Shown piece by piece: positions 34,083 through 42,292 of a DNA stretch of 64,000 nt. The stretch is from NCBI RefSeq assembly GCF_024347495.1, contig NZ_AP025491.1:1302001-1366000 (forward strand), given 5' to 3'. Under the pieces are notes generated by a model that worked only from the letters and a program-made list of their open reading frames with translations, had not been told where the DNA came from and did no database searches. The stretch's first letter is position 1, and each line of letters starts with the position of its first letter. The translations under genes were made by a program, and so were the position numbers. Source of the stretch: Vibrio gallaecicus. Lineage in GTDB: Bacteria; Pseudomonadota; Gammaproteobacteria; Enterobacterales; Vibrionaceae.

Positions 34083-34751
34083 ATGAAAAAATTGATTCTA
34101 GCCGTTTGTTTAACAAGCCTACTTACGGGTTGCCAAACAACACAAAGACAAAACGCAACCACAGGTGAAATGGAAACCAATTCTGCGACTAAAGGCGTAA
34201 TGGTAGGTGTGTTAGCTGGAGCTGCCATTGGAGCAGCAACTGGCGATAGCTCTAGTGAACGTAAGAAACGAGCGCTCCGAGGTGCTGCTGCTGGTGGTCT
34301 TATTGGCGGTAGCGCAGGTTATTACATGGACAAGCAAGAAGAAGCACTGAGAAATCAGTTAGTTCACTCAGGCGTTCAAGTGAAACGGGTGAGTGAAAAT
34401 GAACTTCAACTCATAATGGAAAATGGGATCGGGTTTGACTCAGGCTCCTATTACCTATCTTCAGACATCTATTCAACTTTAAATAGTGTGGCACTGATTC
34501 TTGGGGAATACCCTGAAACTCAGTTAGATATCAAAGGACATACAGACAGTTCAGGTAGTGATGCAACAAATCAAAAACTATCCGAGCAGCGTGCGCGTTC
34601 TGTTGGCGAATACTTAGTAAATCAAAAAGTGGCTTCAGGGCGAGTAGCCACTCAAGGGTTTGGGGAGAGATACCCGATTTGTGATAACAATACTCAGCAA
34701 GGTCGTGCATGTAACCGACGTGTTGAAATCAATATTCTATCACTACAGTAA
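34083..34751 (+). CDS. OmpA-family lipoprotein (YiaD-like)
   Basis: A 222-residue outer-membrane lipoprotein. The lipobox is LLTGC, with Cys17 as the lipidated residue. A glycine-zipper segment (GVLAGAAIGAATGD, AAAGGLIGGSAGYYM; residues 40-80) follows, then an OmpA C-terminal peptidoglycan-binding domain with LDIKGHTDSSGSDATNQKLS and ERYPICDNNT. The TD(S)xG and NxxLSxxRA-like elements show an intact domain. It tethers the outer membrane to peptidoglycan, and may respond to envelope stress. The regulon motif lies upstream. Confidence 0.9.
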   Translation: MKKLILAVCLTSLLTGCQTTQRQNATTGEMETNSATKGVMVGVLAGAAIGAATGDSSSERKKRALRGAAAGGLIGGSAGYYMDKQEEALRNQLVHSGVQVKRVSENELQLIMENGIGFDSGSYYLSSDIYSTLNSVALILGEYPETQLDIKGHTDSSGSDATNQKLSEQRARSVGEYLVNQKVASGRVATQGFGERYPICDNNTQQGRACNRRVEINILSLQ

Positions 34752-35274
34752 TTCTATTTTTTTGAGATGAGTTCTGTGTTTTTTAACCGTTTTCTAAAGC
34801 CATTCCTGCTTATTGGGGGGCGTCACTATGTACGCTGGCATCTATGCACTCAACCCAGAAACAGCACACCTCAACGCAAGTTTTATCCCCCTTTGCAATT
34901 ACTGACATTACCATCGTGACTTACACATTGAGGGACTGGTATGAGAATTACAAACAACGTTCAGTATCGGAAAATTGACTATTTCTCATACCATTTTTCA
35001 TAAGTGGAATGCTTATTTTAAAGAGCTTACACAGCCTTACAAAGCTAAGTTCTTTAAGTATTAGTTTCAAATCATTGATAAATATAAATAATAAGTTACA
35101 AACACTTAACCTTCATCATCTCACGAGGCATTCATACCTACTGAATGTCTCGCCTTTGTTTTATTCTTCCTCCCGCATCACTTTTCAAAAAATTGAACTA
35201 TGGGCGTCCACGAACTTAGTTTTGATGCCTGCTTATTTTGATGATCACTTAGCATAAACTCGCCGGCGATTAAC
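34752..35274. other. intergenic region with long inverted repeat
   Basis: GGTATGAGAA at 34938-34947 pairs perfectly with TTCTCATACC at 34983-34992 across a 35-base loop and is followed by ATTTTTCAT. This resembles an intrinsic terminator or the 3' end of a small RNA. The rest, up to the prepilin gene, has no supported gene; an 82-codon frame at 35009-35257 has no ribosome site and unlikely composition. Confidence 0.4.
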
Positions 35275-35775
35275 ATGCGATTAAAACAACCTAGTAAATT
35301 CAGACATCAACGCGGGTTTACCCTCATCGAACTTATTGCTTGCCTTATTATTTTGGCAATAGTCTCCGCCGTAGCTACGGTAAAAATCAGAAACCTTCAA
35401 AGTGATGCACGTATCAGTAAAATACGCGGGATTGCCGGCAACCTGCGTACAGGCATCGATATGATTTACGCAAGGTCTGTTATCGAAGCTGTTGAAAATG
35501 AATGCAATGTTGAGGAGGGTAAAAAAACGGAAGTCGAAGGTTTTTTTGTCTGCCATGGCTACCCTATTGCCTACATTGATTCGGTTGTTCGCCTAATGAA
35601 CATCGACAATAAAGAAACCTTGTACGTCCGAAACAAAACCATTGATGGGCACCGTGTCGCCTCTATTTCCTTCAGTGGTACTCCTTATACATACGAGCCA
35701 CAGGGCGATTTTTGCCAAGTCCTTTATCAGCCAGAAAAACAGCCCCAAGTCGTGACCCTGCTTGATGCATGCTAA
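35275..35775 (+). CDS. type IV prepilin-like protein
   Basis: A 166-residue pseudopilin or minor pilin. The prepilin peptidase site is RGFTLIELIACLIILAIVSA: Gly14 before the cut, Phe+1 and the key Glu+5, then the conserved hydrophobic helix. The C-terminal domain has four cysteines, in ENECN, FVCHGY, FCQVL and the final DAC, so two disulfides are possible. No pilus assembly genes are nearby, so it is an isolated prepilin that would rely on a secretin or MSHA system elsewhere. Resembles MSHA-type pilins, without enough detail to name. Confidence 0.85.
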   Translation: MRLKQPSKFRHQRGFTLIELIACLIILAIVSAVATVKIRNLQSDARISKIRGIAGNLRTGIDMIYARSVIEAVENECNVEEGKKTEVEGFFVCHGYPIAYIDSVVRLMNIDNKETLYVRNKTIDGHRVASISFSGTPYTYEPQGDFCQVLYQPEKQPQVVTLLDAC

Positions 35776-35899
35776 ACATTATTCTCACTGGCTTCTGATC
35801 CTTTCTGTAAGCATTCCTACTTTTAAGTCATAAAACACTTGAAATATTCTGTATAAAGCATACCGTTATAGTCATGTATAACACCATAAGTTAATAATC

Positions 35900-36268
35900 A
35901 TGACTCAATGGAACGATAATCAACCCATATTCAGACAGCTTGCCGATCAAATCATCGCTCAGATCCAGCAAGGGATATGGCAAGAAGAACAGGCTTTGCC
36001 TTCCATTCGTTCAGTCGCGGCTGATCTCAAGATCAACCACTTAACTGTGATGAAAAGCTATCAGCTTCTAGTAGATGATGGCTTGGTAGAAAAAAGGCGT
36101 GGGCAAGGTATGTTTGTTGCGAAAGGAGCGGTAGAGCAATTGAAACAAGTTTCGAGAGAAGCCTTCCTCAATGAACGTATTCCTGAAATCGCCACCACCT
36201 TACAAAATATTGATATGAGTATTGATGACTTCGTTCAGCAACTGACTCTGTGCATGAAGGACAAATAA
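35900..36268 (+). CDS. GntR-family regulator, YtrA subfamily
   Basis: A 122-residue repressor consisting of a GntR winged helix (PIFRQLADQIIAQIQQGIW to VEKRRGQGMFV, residues 8-75) plus a short helical dimerisation tail. There is no large effector domain, as in the YtrA group. YtrA proteins usually lead operons for ABC transporters, and here the stop overlaps the ATPase start as TAATG. It probably represses its own operon in response to a cell-envelope or peptide signal (inference). Confidence 0.9.
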   Translation: MTQWNDNQPIFRQLADQIIAQIQQGIWQEEQALPSIRSVAADLKINHLTVMKSYQLLVDDGLVEKRRGQGMFVAKGAVEQLKQVSREAFLNERIPEIATTLQNIDMSIDDFVQQLTLCMKDK

Positions 36269-37122
36269 TGACGGCTTTATTATCTGTAGAAAAAGTGACT
36301 AAAACCTATTCAAATCATGTAGGTGTGAAAGACATTAGCTTCGAATTAAAAGCAGGCCAAGTACTTGGTTTACTTGGGCATAATGGCGCGGGGAAATCGA
36401 CACTTATTAAAGCACTACTAGGTGGTCACCATTATAGCGGTGACATCTCAGTCAATGGCTGCCACCCTATTAAACAGCATACAGAAATGATGAAGCACCT
36501 GTCTTACATTTCAGATGTGAACGTTTTACCTGAGTGGATGACGGTTAAGCAAATCATCAAATACACAGCCGGCGTTCACCCAAGCTTTAATAAAGAAAAA
36601 GCACTCAAAACATTAGAAAGCACCAACATAAAATTGTCCTCTAAGATCAAGCAACTTTCTAAAGGAATGAAAGTTCAGCTACATCTTGCCATCATTATCG
36701 CGACAGACACTAAAGTGTTAATTTTGGATGAGCCAACGCTCGGGCTTGACCTCATTTATCGCGACACTTTCTACCGACACTTGTTGGAATGGTTCCATGA
36801 CGGCGAACGCACTTTAATCATTGCCAGCCATGAAGTCTCTGAGATTGAACATTTACTGACAGATGTTCTCATCCTTAAACAAGGTGAATGTATATTGCAG
36901 CAAAGTATGGAAACCATAGATCAAGATTACTTTATTCTTGATGCCGCCACTTCCCATTCAAATGACATAGAAGCACTTAATCCGCTTTCAAGCCAACAAG
37001 GGCTAGGCACAACAAAATGGTTACTGAAAGGTCAATATAGAACTCAAGTTGAAAACCTTGGTCAATGCTATCAAGTCAAACTTGCTGATTTGTTTCTTGC
37101 CACTCAAACGGGGAAAGCATAA
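36268..37122 (+). CDS. ABC transporter ATP-binding protein
   Basis: The start ATG overlaps the GntR stop and follows GAAGGA at good spacing; it gives 284 residues. Walker A is GHNGAGKST (about residues 38-46), the signature region reads LSKGMKVQLHLAI (a divergent LSGGQ), Walker B is VLILDEPTLGLD, and the switch His lies in IIASHEVSE. It is the energy component of an exporter with the permease encoded next, whose start overlaps as TAATG. YtrB-like group, probably for a drug or peptide. Confidence 0.92.
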   Translation: MTALLSVEKVTKTYSNHVGVKDISFELKAGQVLGLLGHNGAGKSTLIKALLGGHHYSGDISVNGCHPIKQHTEMMKHLSYISDVNVLPEWMTVKQIIKYTAGVHPSFNKEKALKTLESTNIKLSSKIKQLSKGMKVQLHLAIIIATDTKVLILDEPTLGLDLIYRDTFYRHLLEWFHDGERTLIIASHEVSEIEHLLTDVLILKQGECILQQSMETIDQDYFILDAATSHSNDIEALNPLSSQQGLGTTKWLLKGQYRTQVENLGQCYQVKLADLFLATQTGKA

Positions 37123-37979
37123 TGCATCCAACTCTACATATGCTTGAAAAAGAACTTATCGAGCACAAAATCGTTACGCGCTTACCTTTGTTTGTTGTGC
37201 TATGCGGCGTGTTGCTTTTCGTCAGTTTAATCACGAGCAATACAGCCCAACACAGCTTCTTTTTTGAGATGAACGTCACCGGTGATGTGAGCGATATTCA
37301 TATGGACTTTGCTCGTGATCTTAATATGGTGATCACCTTTGGAGCAGGAGTTATTGCCCTTCTACTAACCACTTTATACATTCCTAAAACATTACGTAAA
37401 GAGCGCCAAGAAGGCAGTTCTATGTTTTGGCGTAGTATGCCGGTGTCTAACACCACCACTCACTTAGTGAAGCTTGGTTTTGGTTTAGTCGCTATTCCTG
37501 CTATATGCGCGCTTTTAGTTCTGAGTGCCGACCTACTGCTATGGGCACTGAACATGACCAATGACAAACAGCTAGCACTCTTAGTTCACCAAGAATCATT
37601 GTTTTATGTATTAACCAATTGGATAGTCTTTTTTGCGCGTATGCTTGTGGTTGGTATAGCTTTGCTTCCTCTCGCAGCAATAACGCTGGCAATATCTCAG
37701 CTAGTCAGCTCGCCTATTTTAGTCATCTTAGTATCAGGCTATGCCATTAAGTGGCTGACTATTGGCTTATTCGGCTTTTATGGCATTAGTGAGTTTTTCT
37801 CTGAAATACTGTCTCTGCCCCTTAACCTTCTTCTTGCCAGCAATCTGCTTAACGTTTTTGCCAACGTTCATATTTTGTCACTGGTGATATATATCGCTTT
37901 GGGTGTAGTGGGTTTTATTGCAAGCCGTAAGCTATATCAAACAGATGATGTGAGCTTAAAAAGCTTATTCAATCGTTAA
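37122..37979 (+). CDS. ABC transporter permease
   Basis: A 285-residue inner-membrane protein with about six hydrophobic helices (for example LFVVLCGVLLFVSLI near 23, IALLLTTLYIP near 85, and ILVILVSGYAIKWLTIGLFG near 202). A large extracytoplasmic loop lies at residues 40-65 (SFFFEMNVTGDVSD). It is the membrane half of the YtrA-type ABC system, starting one base inside the ATPase stop. The operon ends at a heptamer repeat and a strong terminator. Confidence 0.86.
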   Translation: MHPTLHMLEKELIEHKIVTRLPLFVVLCGVLLFVSLITSNTAQHSFFFEMNVTGDVSDIHMDFARDLNMVITFGAGVIALLLTTLYIPKTLRKERQEGSSMFWRSMPVSNTTTHLVKLGFGLVAIPAICALLVLSADLLLWALNMTNDKQLALLVHQESLFYVLTNWIVFFARMLVVGIALLPLAAITLAISQLVSSPILVILVSGYAIKWLTIGLFGFYGISEFFSEILSLPLNLLLASNLLNVFANVHILSLVIYIALGVVGFIASRKLYQTDDVSLKSLFNR

Positions 37980-37993
37980 CAACGACTAACTAA

Positions 37994-38035
37994 TTCTAGC
38001 TTCTAGCTTCTAGCTTCTAGCTTCTAGCTTCTAGC
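37994..38035. repeat. heptamer tandem repeat (TTCTAGC)x6
   Basis: Six perfect copies of TTCTAGC, 14 bases after the permease stop and just before the terminator. A degenerate pair of the same word on the other strand (GCTAGAAG) occurs near 32049-32067. Confidence 0.95.
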
Positions 38036-38048
38036 AAGAAAATCAAAG

Positions 38049-38072
38049 CTCCTGAGAAATCGGGAGTTTTTT
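38049..38072 (+). terminator. intrinsic terminator of the GntR-ABC operon
   Basis: CTCCTGA and TCGGGAG form a 7-bp stem with one G-U pair and a GAAA tetraloop, followed by six T residues. This is a classic Rho-independent terminator. Confidence 0.85.
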
Positions 38073-38268
38073 ATATGTGAGGTAAAAAGTATAAGTGATT
38101 AAAGTCTGTAAGGAGTACAAAAGGGAGGGTTTTAAAGAGCTGACATAAGATGCAAAGGATTATGCGATGTCAGCTCGATGGTGTGTAACGTAATACTTCA
38201 AATTTCGATAATGAATCCATTACTTTACGTTTTGACCAAACTTAGCTTTTGATAGCGTGTTGTTTGGC

Positions 38269-38352
38269 TTATTTCTTTGCTACTTCTTTCGCTGTGTCTT
38301 TCCAGTATTGGATGCGAACGCGATGTAATTGTGCTCTTCTCATTTTTTTCAT
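38269..38352 (-). CDS. small basic protein, 27 codons
   Basis: On the minus strand, AAGGA stands 7 bases before an ATG that opens MKKMRRAQLHRVRIQYWKDT, then AKEVAKK and a TAA stop. Strong ribosome site, high Arg/Lys content and amphipathic helical character support a genuine microprotein, possibly RNA-binding or membrane-associated. It stands alone in a 580-base spacer. No family is recognised. Confidence 0.5.
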   Translation of the reverse strand: MKKMRRAQLHRVRIQYWKDTAKEVAKK

Positions 38353-38650
38353 TTTCATTTCCTTTTCATTTATCAGCAGCTCTTCATGAGCTTTTGTTTG
38401 CCGACTAATCGAATCTAGCCGTGTTTCACCTTGAAAGCAATGATTCACATCACAAAATATAAAGAGTGATGAGTACCATATACATGACGATATGATCTAG
38501 TTATCAATATTCGTCTTTGCATACTTGTTTGTATACTTAGAAGATTAACGAGCCTAAATGACAAAATCATTTCAATCCTACGACAATTCAATGAACGAAA
38601 AAGTTCAAACTAGCGTGCATAACTTCGTACAAGCATTACCACAAAGCTTA

Positions 38651-39523
38651 TTACTTAACGTCATTTAAATAACGTGTAATTGCCTCTATCGCCATTTTTA
38701 CGCTGCTAGGAATTGCCCCTGAATATGGATGCAAAACATATACCGGAGTGGGCTCTAATTGGTATTCAGGTAACCACTCAATGAAAGAATCAGCGTATTC
38801 ATTAAAGATAAAGTCAGGAAGAATACCCACACCAAGCCCTTGTTTTAGCATGGATATACAACCATAAACGGTATTTGATCTATGCACCATATTGGGCTTC
38901 CACACCAAAGATTCTTTGGTATGTTTGTTAAATAACTTGTGCTCAATATTTTTAGGTTGCCAATTATTTGCCACATAAGGAAGCAGCTCTCTGCTTAATA
39001 ATGCTTCTTTCTCATTTTTGCTGCAGCACAGCACATCAACAAAACTTCCAATGCGTCTTTGTTTTAAGTTGCTTACTGGTGATTCACCAATTCTAATCGC
39101 AAGGTCGATATCCTCTTGCATTAAGTCCAACTGAGTATCATGCCCAATGAATTCAAGGCTAAGGTTCGGGTAGCCTTTAAATACATTAGATAGTGCAGGC
39201 ACAACAATCGAGTCCATCAATGCATGAGAAGCAGTGATCTTCAGCTTGCCTCTTGGTTCAATTTGCTGCTGTTTCACTTCATCCCAAGCTTGTTCCGCGA
39301 CTTGGTGAATAGCGCAGCAGTGTTCATAAAACCGTTCCCCTTCGGAGGTGAGGCTCTGTTTGCGTGTGGTGCGTTTTAGCAAGGTGACGTCTAAGTCAGA
39401 CTCAAGCTGCTTAATGTGCTGGCTGACTACCGACTTTGACAGTTCCAACTTTTCTGCCGCTTTCGTGATCGAACCAGACTCCACCACTTTCATGAACACC
39501 ATCATCTGTCTTAGTTTTTTCAT
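38651..39523 (-). CDS. LysR-family transcriptional regulator (CrgA-like group)
   Basis: A 290-residue LysR protein. HTH at residues 3-62 (MVFMKVVESGSITKAAEKLE, LSKSVVSQHIKQLESDL), with a C-terminal effector domain at about 88-285. It is divergent from a SnoaL-like gene with only 97 bases between the starts, so it probably regulates that gene. Two direct copies of TTTTTCCAA lie in this gap. Effector unknown. Confidence 0.9.
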   Translation of the reverse strand: MKKLRQMMVFMKVVESGSITKAAEKLELSKSVVSQHIKQLESDLDVTLLKRTTRKQSLTSEGERFYEHCCAIHQVAEQAWDEVKQQQIEPRGKLKITASHALMDSIVVPALSNVFKGYPNLSLEFIGHDTQLDLMQEDIDLAIRIGESPVSNLKQRRIGSFVDVLCCSKNEKEALLSRELLPYVANNWQPKNIEHKLFNKHTKESLVWKPNMVHRSNTVYGCISMLKQGLGVGILPDFIFNEYADSFIEWLPEYQLEPTPVYVLHPYSGAIPSSVKMAIEAITRYLNDVK

Positions 39524-39620
39524 TGTTCTATTTTTCCAAACAGTCTTTTATTTTTACTTTGTTTTTCCAAGCCAATCATAACGGTAAAGTAAGCGACATA
39601 CACGGTTTAGGAGAAACAAA

Positions 39621-39995
39621 ATGACAAACGAACAAGTATTAGACGCATGTAAAGCCGCTATTTCAGCATGGCAACAAGCATTCAACTCTCAAGACGCTGC
39701 TGGCTGTGCTGCACAATATGCAGAAGGAACAGTAATGGAAGCGCGCCCATTTGGTACATTTAATGGCCGTGAAGAGATTCAAGCATTCTGGCAAAACATT
39801 ATCGACCAAGGCTTTGCTGACGTAGATTACACTGAAGTAAAATGGGAGCCAATTGAAGACGATGGCTTCATTTTGACTGCAAACTGGACGATGAATAAAG
39901 CATTTGGTGTGGTTCACCGTGAACATTGGAAAATCCAAGATGATGGCAAAGCACGCCTAGTTTTTGATGATTTCGAAGTACAAGGTGAGCGATAA
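39621..39995 (+). CDS. SnoaL/NTF2-like domain protein
   Basis: A 124-residue protein of the NTF2 fold. Features: ACKAAISAWQQAFNSQDAAG at the N-terminal helix, YAEGTVMEARPFGTFNGRE, and HREHWKIQDDGKARLVFDDF at the end, as in ketosteroid-isomerase-like SnoaL proteins. No transit signal is present. Ribosome site TAGGAGAAAC is strong. Partners and substrate are unknown; the LysR gene next to it is the probable regulator. Ends at a large two-way terminator. Confidence 0.82.
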   Translation: MTNEQVLDACKAAISAWQQAFNSQDAAGCAAQYAEGTVMEARPFGTFNGREEIQAFWQNIIDQGFADVDYTEVKWEPIEDDGFILTANWTMNKAFGVVHREHWKIQDDGKARLVFDDFEVQGER

Positions 39996-40058
39996 GCTCA
40001 ACCAAGGTTCAGTTCCTGTAGCCTCAACACGAGGTGCCAGAACTGAATTCGAAACTAG

Positions 40059-40104
40059 AAAACCTGCCTGAAATGGTTTCCAACTGAAACCGCAGGCAGG
40101 TTTT
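40059..40104. terminator. bidirectional terminator between snoaL-like and ABC-F genes
   Basis: AAAACCTGCCTG and CAGGCAGGTTTT form a perfect 12-bp outer stem, and an inner GGTTTC-GAAACC stem closes the loop. A and T runs flank both sides, serving the two convergent genes. Confidence 0.88.
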
Positions 40105-40138
40105 GTTATTTCAGAGTGATGTTTCTGCTGTTAGCTTG

Positions 40139-41740
40139 TTAGCTTAAAGATATTCGTTTATTCACCCCAACCTCTTCAACAAAGTCCTCATCATGACTCA
40201 CCAAAATAAAACTGCCTTTGTATTGGTTCAACGCTTCAGCAAGGATTTGCTTAGACTCTATATCCAGATGGTTATCAGGCTCATCAAGCAGTAAAAGTGG
40301 CGCATCTTCAATGTGGCTCACCATCAACATAGACAGTTTCATTTTCTCACCACCACTCAAGTGCTTAACTTCTCGATGAACACTGTCTCTGCGAAAGCCG
40401 ATACCTGCCAATAACGTTCGAGCTTCACTTTCAATCAACCCTCGGCAAGTGTGCATAATGCTATCAAGCATCGAATCTTCATTTTCAAACAAGCCAAAGT
40501 GTTGATCTAAATACATGGTTTTAGTCATGACTTTAAGATCACCTTTGTAGCGGTTGTGCAGACCTTGAATTGCTTTCAGCAATGTAGATTTCCCACACCC
40601 ATTACTCCCTTGAAGATAACAGCGATCTGATTGTGAAATAGCCATAGATATAGGGATACCCGAACCAAAATCTAATCGACATTCTTCAAGGTTAACTAAG
40701 GTTCGCTTCTTTACTTCACTTGATGATTGGAGGTACATGGCTTGAGGTTTAAGGATCTCTTTCTGTTTCATCAGTGATTGCAGCTTTTCTTGGTTACGTC
40801 CCATCTGGTTGTGCTGGTTCGTTAGCAAAGCCGAACGGGTTTTCTCGGCTTTCCCTTTCATGGCATCCATTAAAATCTTCGGCTGACTACCAGATTTTCG
40901 GATGCGATTACCATGCGCTTCACGCTGCTCCGCTTTTTCTCGGTTAATCTGCGCTTGGCGTTCTATCTTTTTCTTTTCCGTTTTTAAGTGATCAATCTGG
41001 CGATTAAGCGCAATACTTTGCTGAGTCATTTGCTCCACGAAGTGATCGTAATTTCCTTTAAAGTATCGCAAACCTAGCTTAGTGAGTTGGTAAATGCCGC
41101 CAACTTGTCTAAGTAAGCTTCTATCATGGCTAACCAAAAGCACGCTTCGATGTGACCCTGAATTTGAACTCTCTTGAGAGAAGGTCTGTAAACGCTGAGC
41201 TAGCCAAGCTTTACCTACCGAATCCAAATGGTTAGAAGGTTCATCCAACAATAAAATATCGGTGTCAGACTCAAACAATTTATACAATTGCAGCAAAGCT
41301 AACTGACCACCACTTAGCGTTGAGCACTGAGTGTCTAAATCACAAGGCACTCTTAAGCCTGCAAGTATGGACTGAGTTCGAGATTCAATATCCCAATCTT
41401 CACCAATCAGATCGAAAAATTGATCATCACAGTGCCCTTTTTCTATTGCTCGCAAAGCCAAACGGATTTCAGTTAGCCCTAAATAGTCCGAGATGGTGGT
41501 ATCACTTGATAAAAGTTCAGAGGGAAGTTGCGAATAGAACCCAATCTTTCCTTGGCGTTGAACGTAACCTTCTGTCGCCACTTGGTTACCATTTAAAAGT
41601 GATACCAATACAGATTTCCCAGAGCCATTACGCCCAACTAAACCCGTGAGCCCTGGCTCTAAATTGAAATTAATGTCTTTAAACAACCATTCACCCGTAG
41701 AAAGTTGAAAAGACAATTGATGTGAAATTAATGCAGGCAT
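40139..41740 (-). CDS. ABC-F family ATPase
   Basis: A 533-residue soluble protein with two ABC domains. The first has GRNGSGKSV, LSGGQLALL and ILLLDEPSNHLD; the second has GSNGCGKST, LSGGEKMKLSM and LLLLDEPDNHLD. The linker (about 240-320) is highly charged (LKTEKKKIERQAQINREKAE), as in the P-site tRNA interaction domain. No membrane domains. ABC-F proteins act on the ribosome; members confer resistance to ribosome antibiotics or rescue stalling. Strong ribosome site AAAGGAGG. It is not one of the four standard E. coli types by its motifs, so a resistance-type role is possible but unproven. Confidence 0.87.
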   Translation of the reverse strand: MPALISHQLSFQLSTGEWLFKDINFNLEPGLTGLVGRNGSGKSVLVSLLNGNQVATEGYVQRQGKIGFYSQLPSELLSSDTTISDYLGLTEIRLALRAIEKGHCDDQFFDLIGEDWDIESRTQSILAGLRVPCDLDTQCSTLSGGQLALLQLYKLFESDTDILLLDEPSNHLDSVGKAWLAQRLQTFSQESSNSGSHRSVLLVSHDRSLLRQVGGIYQLTKLGLRYFKGNYDHFVEQMTQQSIALNRQIDHLKTEKKKIERQAQINREKAEQREAHGNRIRKSGSQPKILMDAMKGKAEKTRSALLTNQHNQMGRNQEKLQSLMKQKEILKPQAMYLQSSSEVKKRTLVNLEECRLDFGSGIPISMAISQSDRCYLQGSNGCGKSTLLKAIQGLHNRYKGDLKVMTKTMYLDQHFGLFENEDSMLDSIMHTCRGLIESEARTLLAGIGFRRDSVHREVKHLSGGEKMKLSMLMVSHIEDAPLLLLDEPDNHLDIESKQILAEALNQYKGSFILVSHDEDFVEEVGVNKRISLS

Positions 41741-42292
41741 GTGAATACCTCCTTTTACGAAAAAAATGCAAAAGGGGTTATTCCTTCATTCGAATAGTTC
41801 GAATATAAAAGGCAGAGCGTCGGATATTTGTGTGCAGATCTAGTCTTGCTGCTGAAAAGCTCTTACTGTTAGTTCTTAGCTGCAATTGCTTAGCTTTTTA
41901 CATATAGCTTTCAATTACTAGCTGAAGAACTGGCTAAAAGCCGAATGCTGAATTCACTCATACTAATAAATTAGCTTATGAGTAAGCCAACTCGAATGAG
42001 AAAATCTACAGCGATATACAAGATAGGTATGACGAAAAGCAACGCCCACTAACCCCGAGAGTCTAAAATTTGATTTAAAAATGACTGTCAGGACGTTAGT
42101 ACTTCATTATGGCGTTAGCTCCGAAAGATATGATGGCGAGATTATAAGCAATGATGCTGAGTAATTTCAAGGAGAGTTCACCTTAGATGAAATTTTTGAT
42201 GAATAGCCCTCAAACCAGTAGAATCAACGCCCAATAATACCCTAGCGCGACTTGCTAGCATGATTTACCTTTTCACGAGTTGACGTACCCAT
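41741..42292. other. intergenic region between divergent ABC-F and RluA-family genes
   Basis: About 550 AT-rich bases. ATTCGAA-TAG-TTCGAAT at 41788-41804 is a perfect 7-3-7 inverted repeat 47 bases upstream of the ABC-F gene, a possible operator. AAGGGGTTATTCCTT nearby is a partial hairpin in the ABC-F leader. No ORF with a ribosome site was found. Confidence 0.4.

Noticed and set aside
35009-35257. 82-codon ORF before the prepilin gene
   Set aside because: Leu/Ser-rich without signal or domain, and no ribosome site; likely chance.
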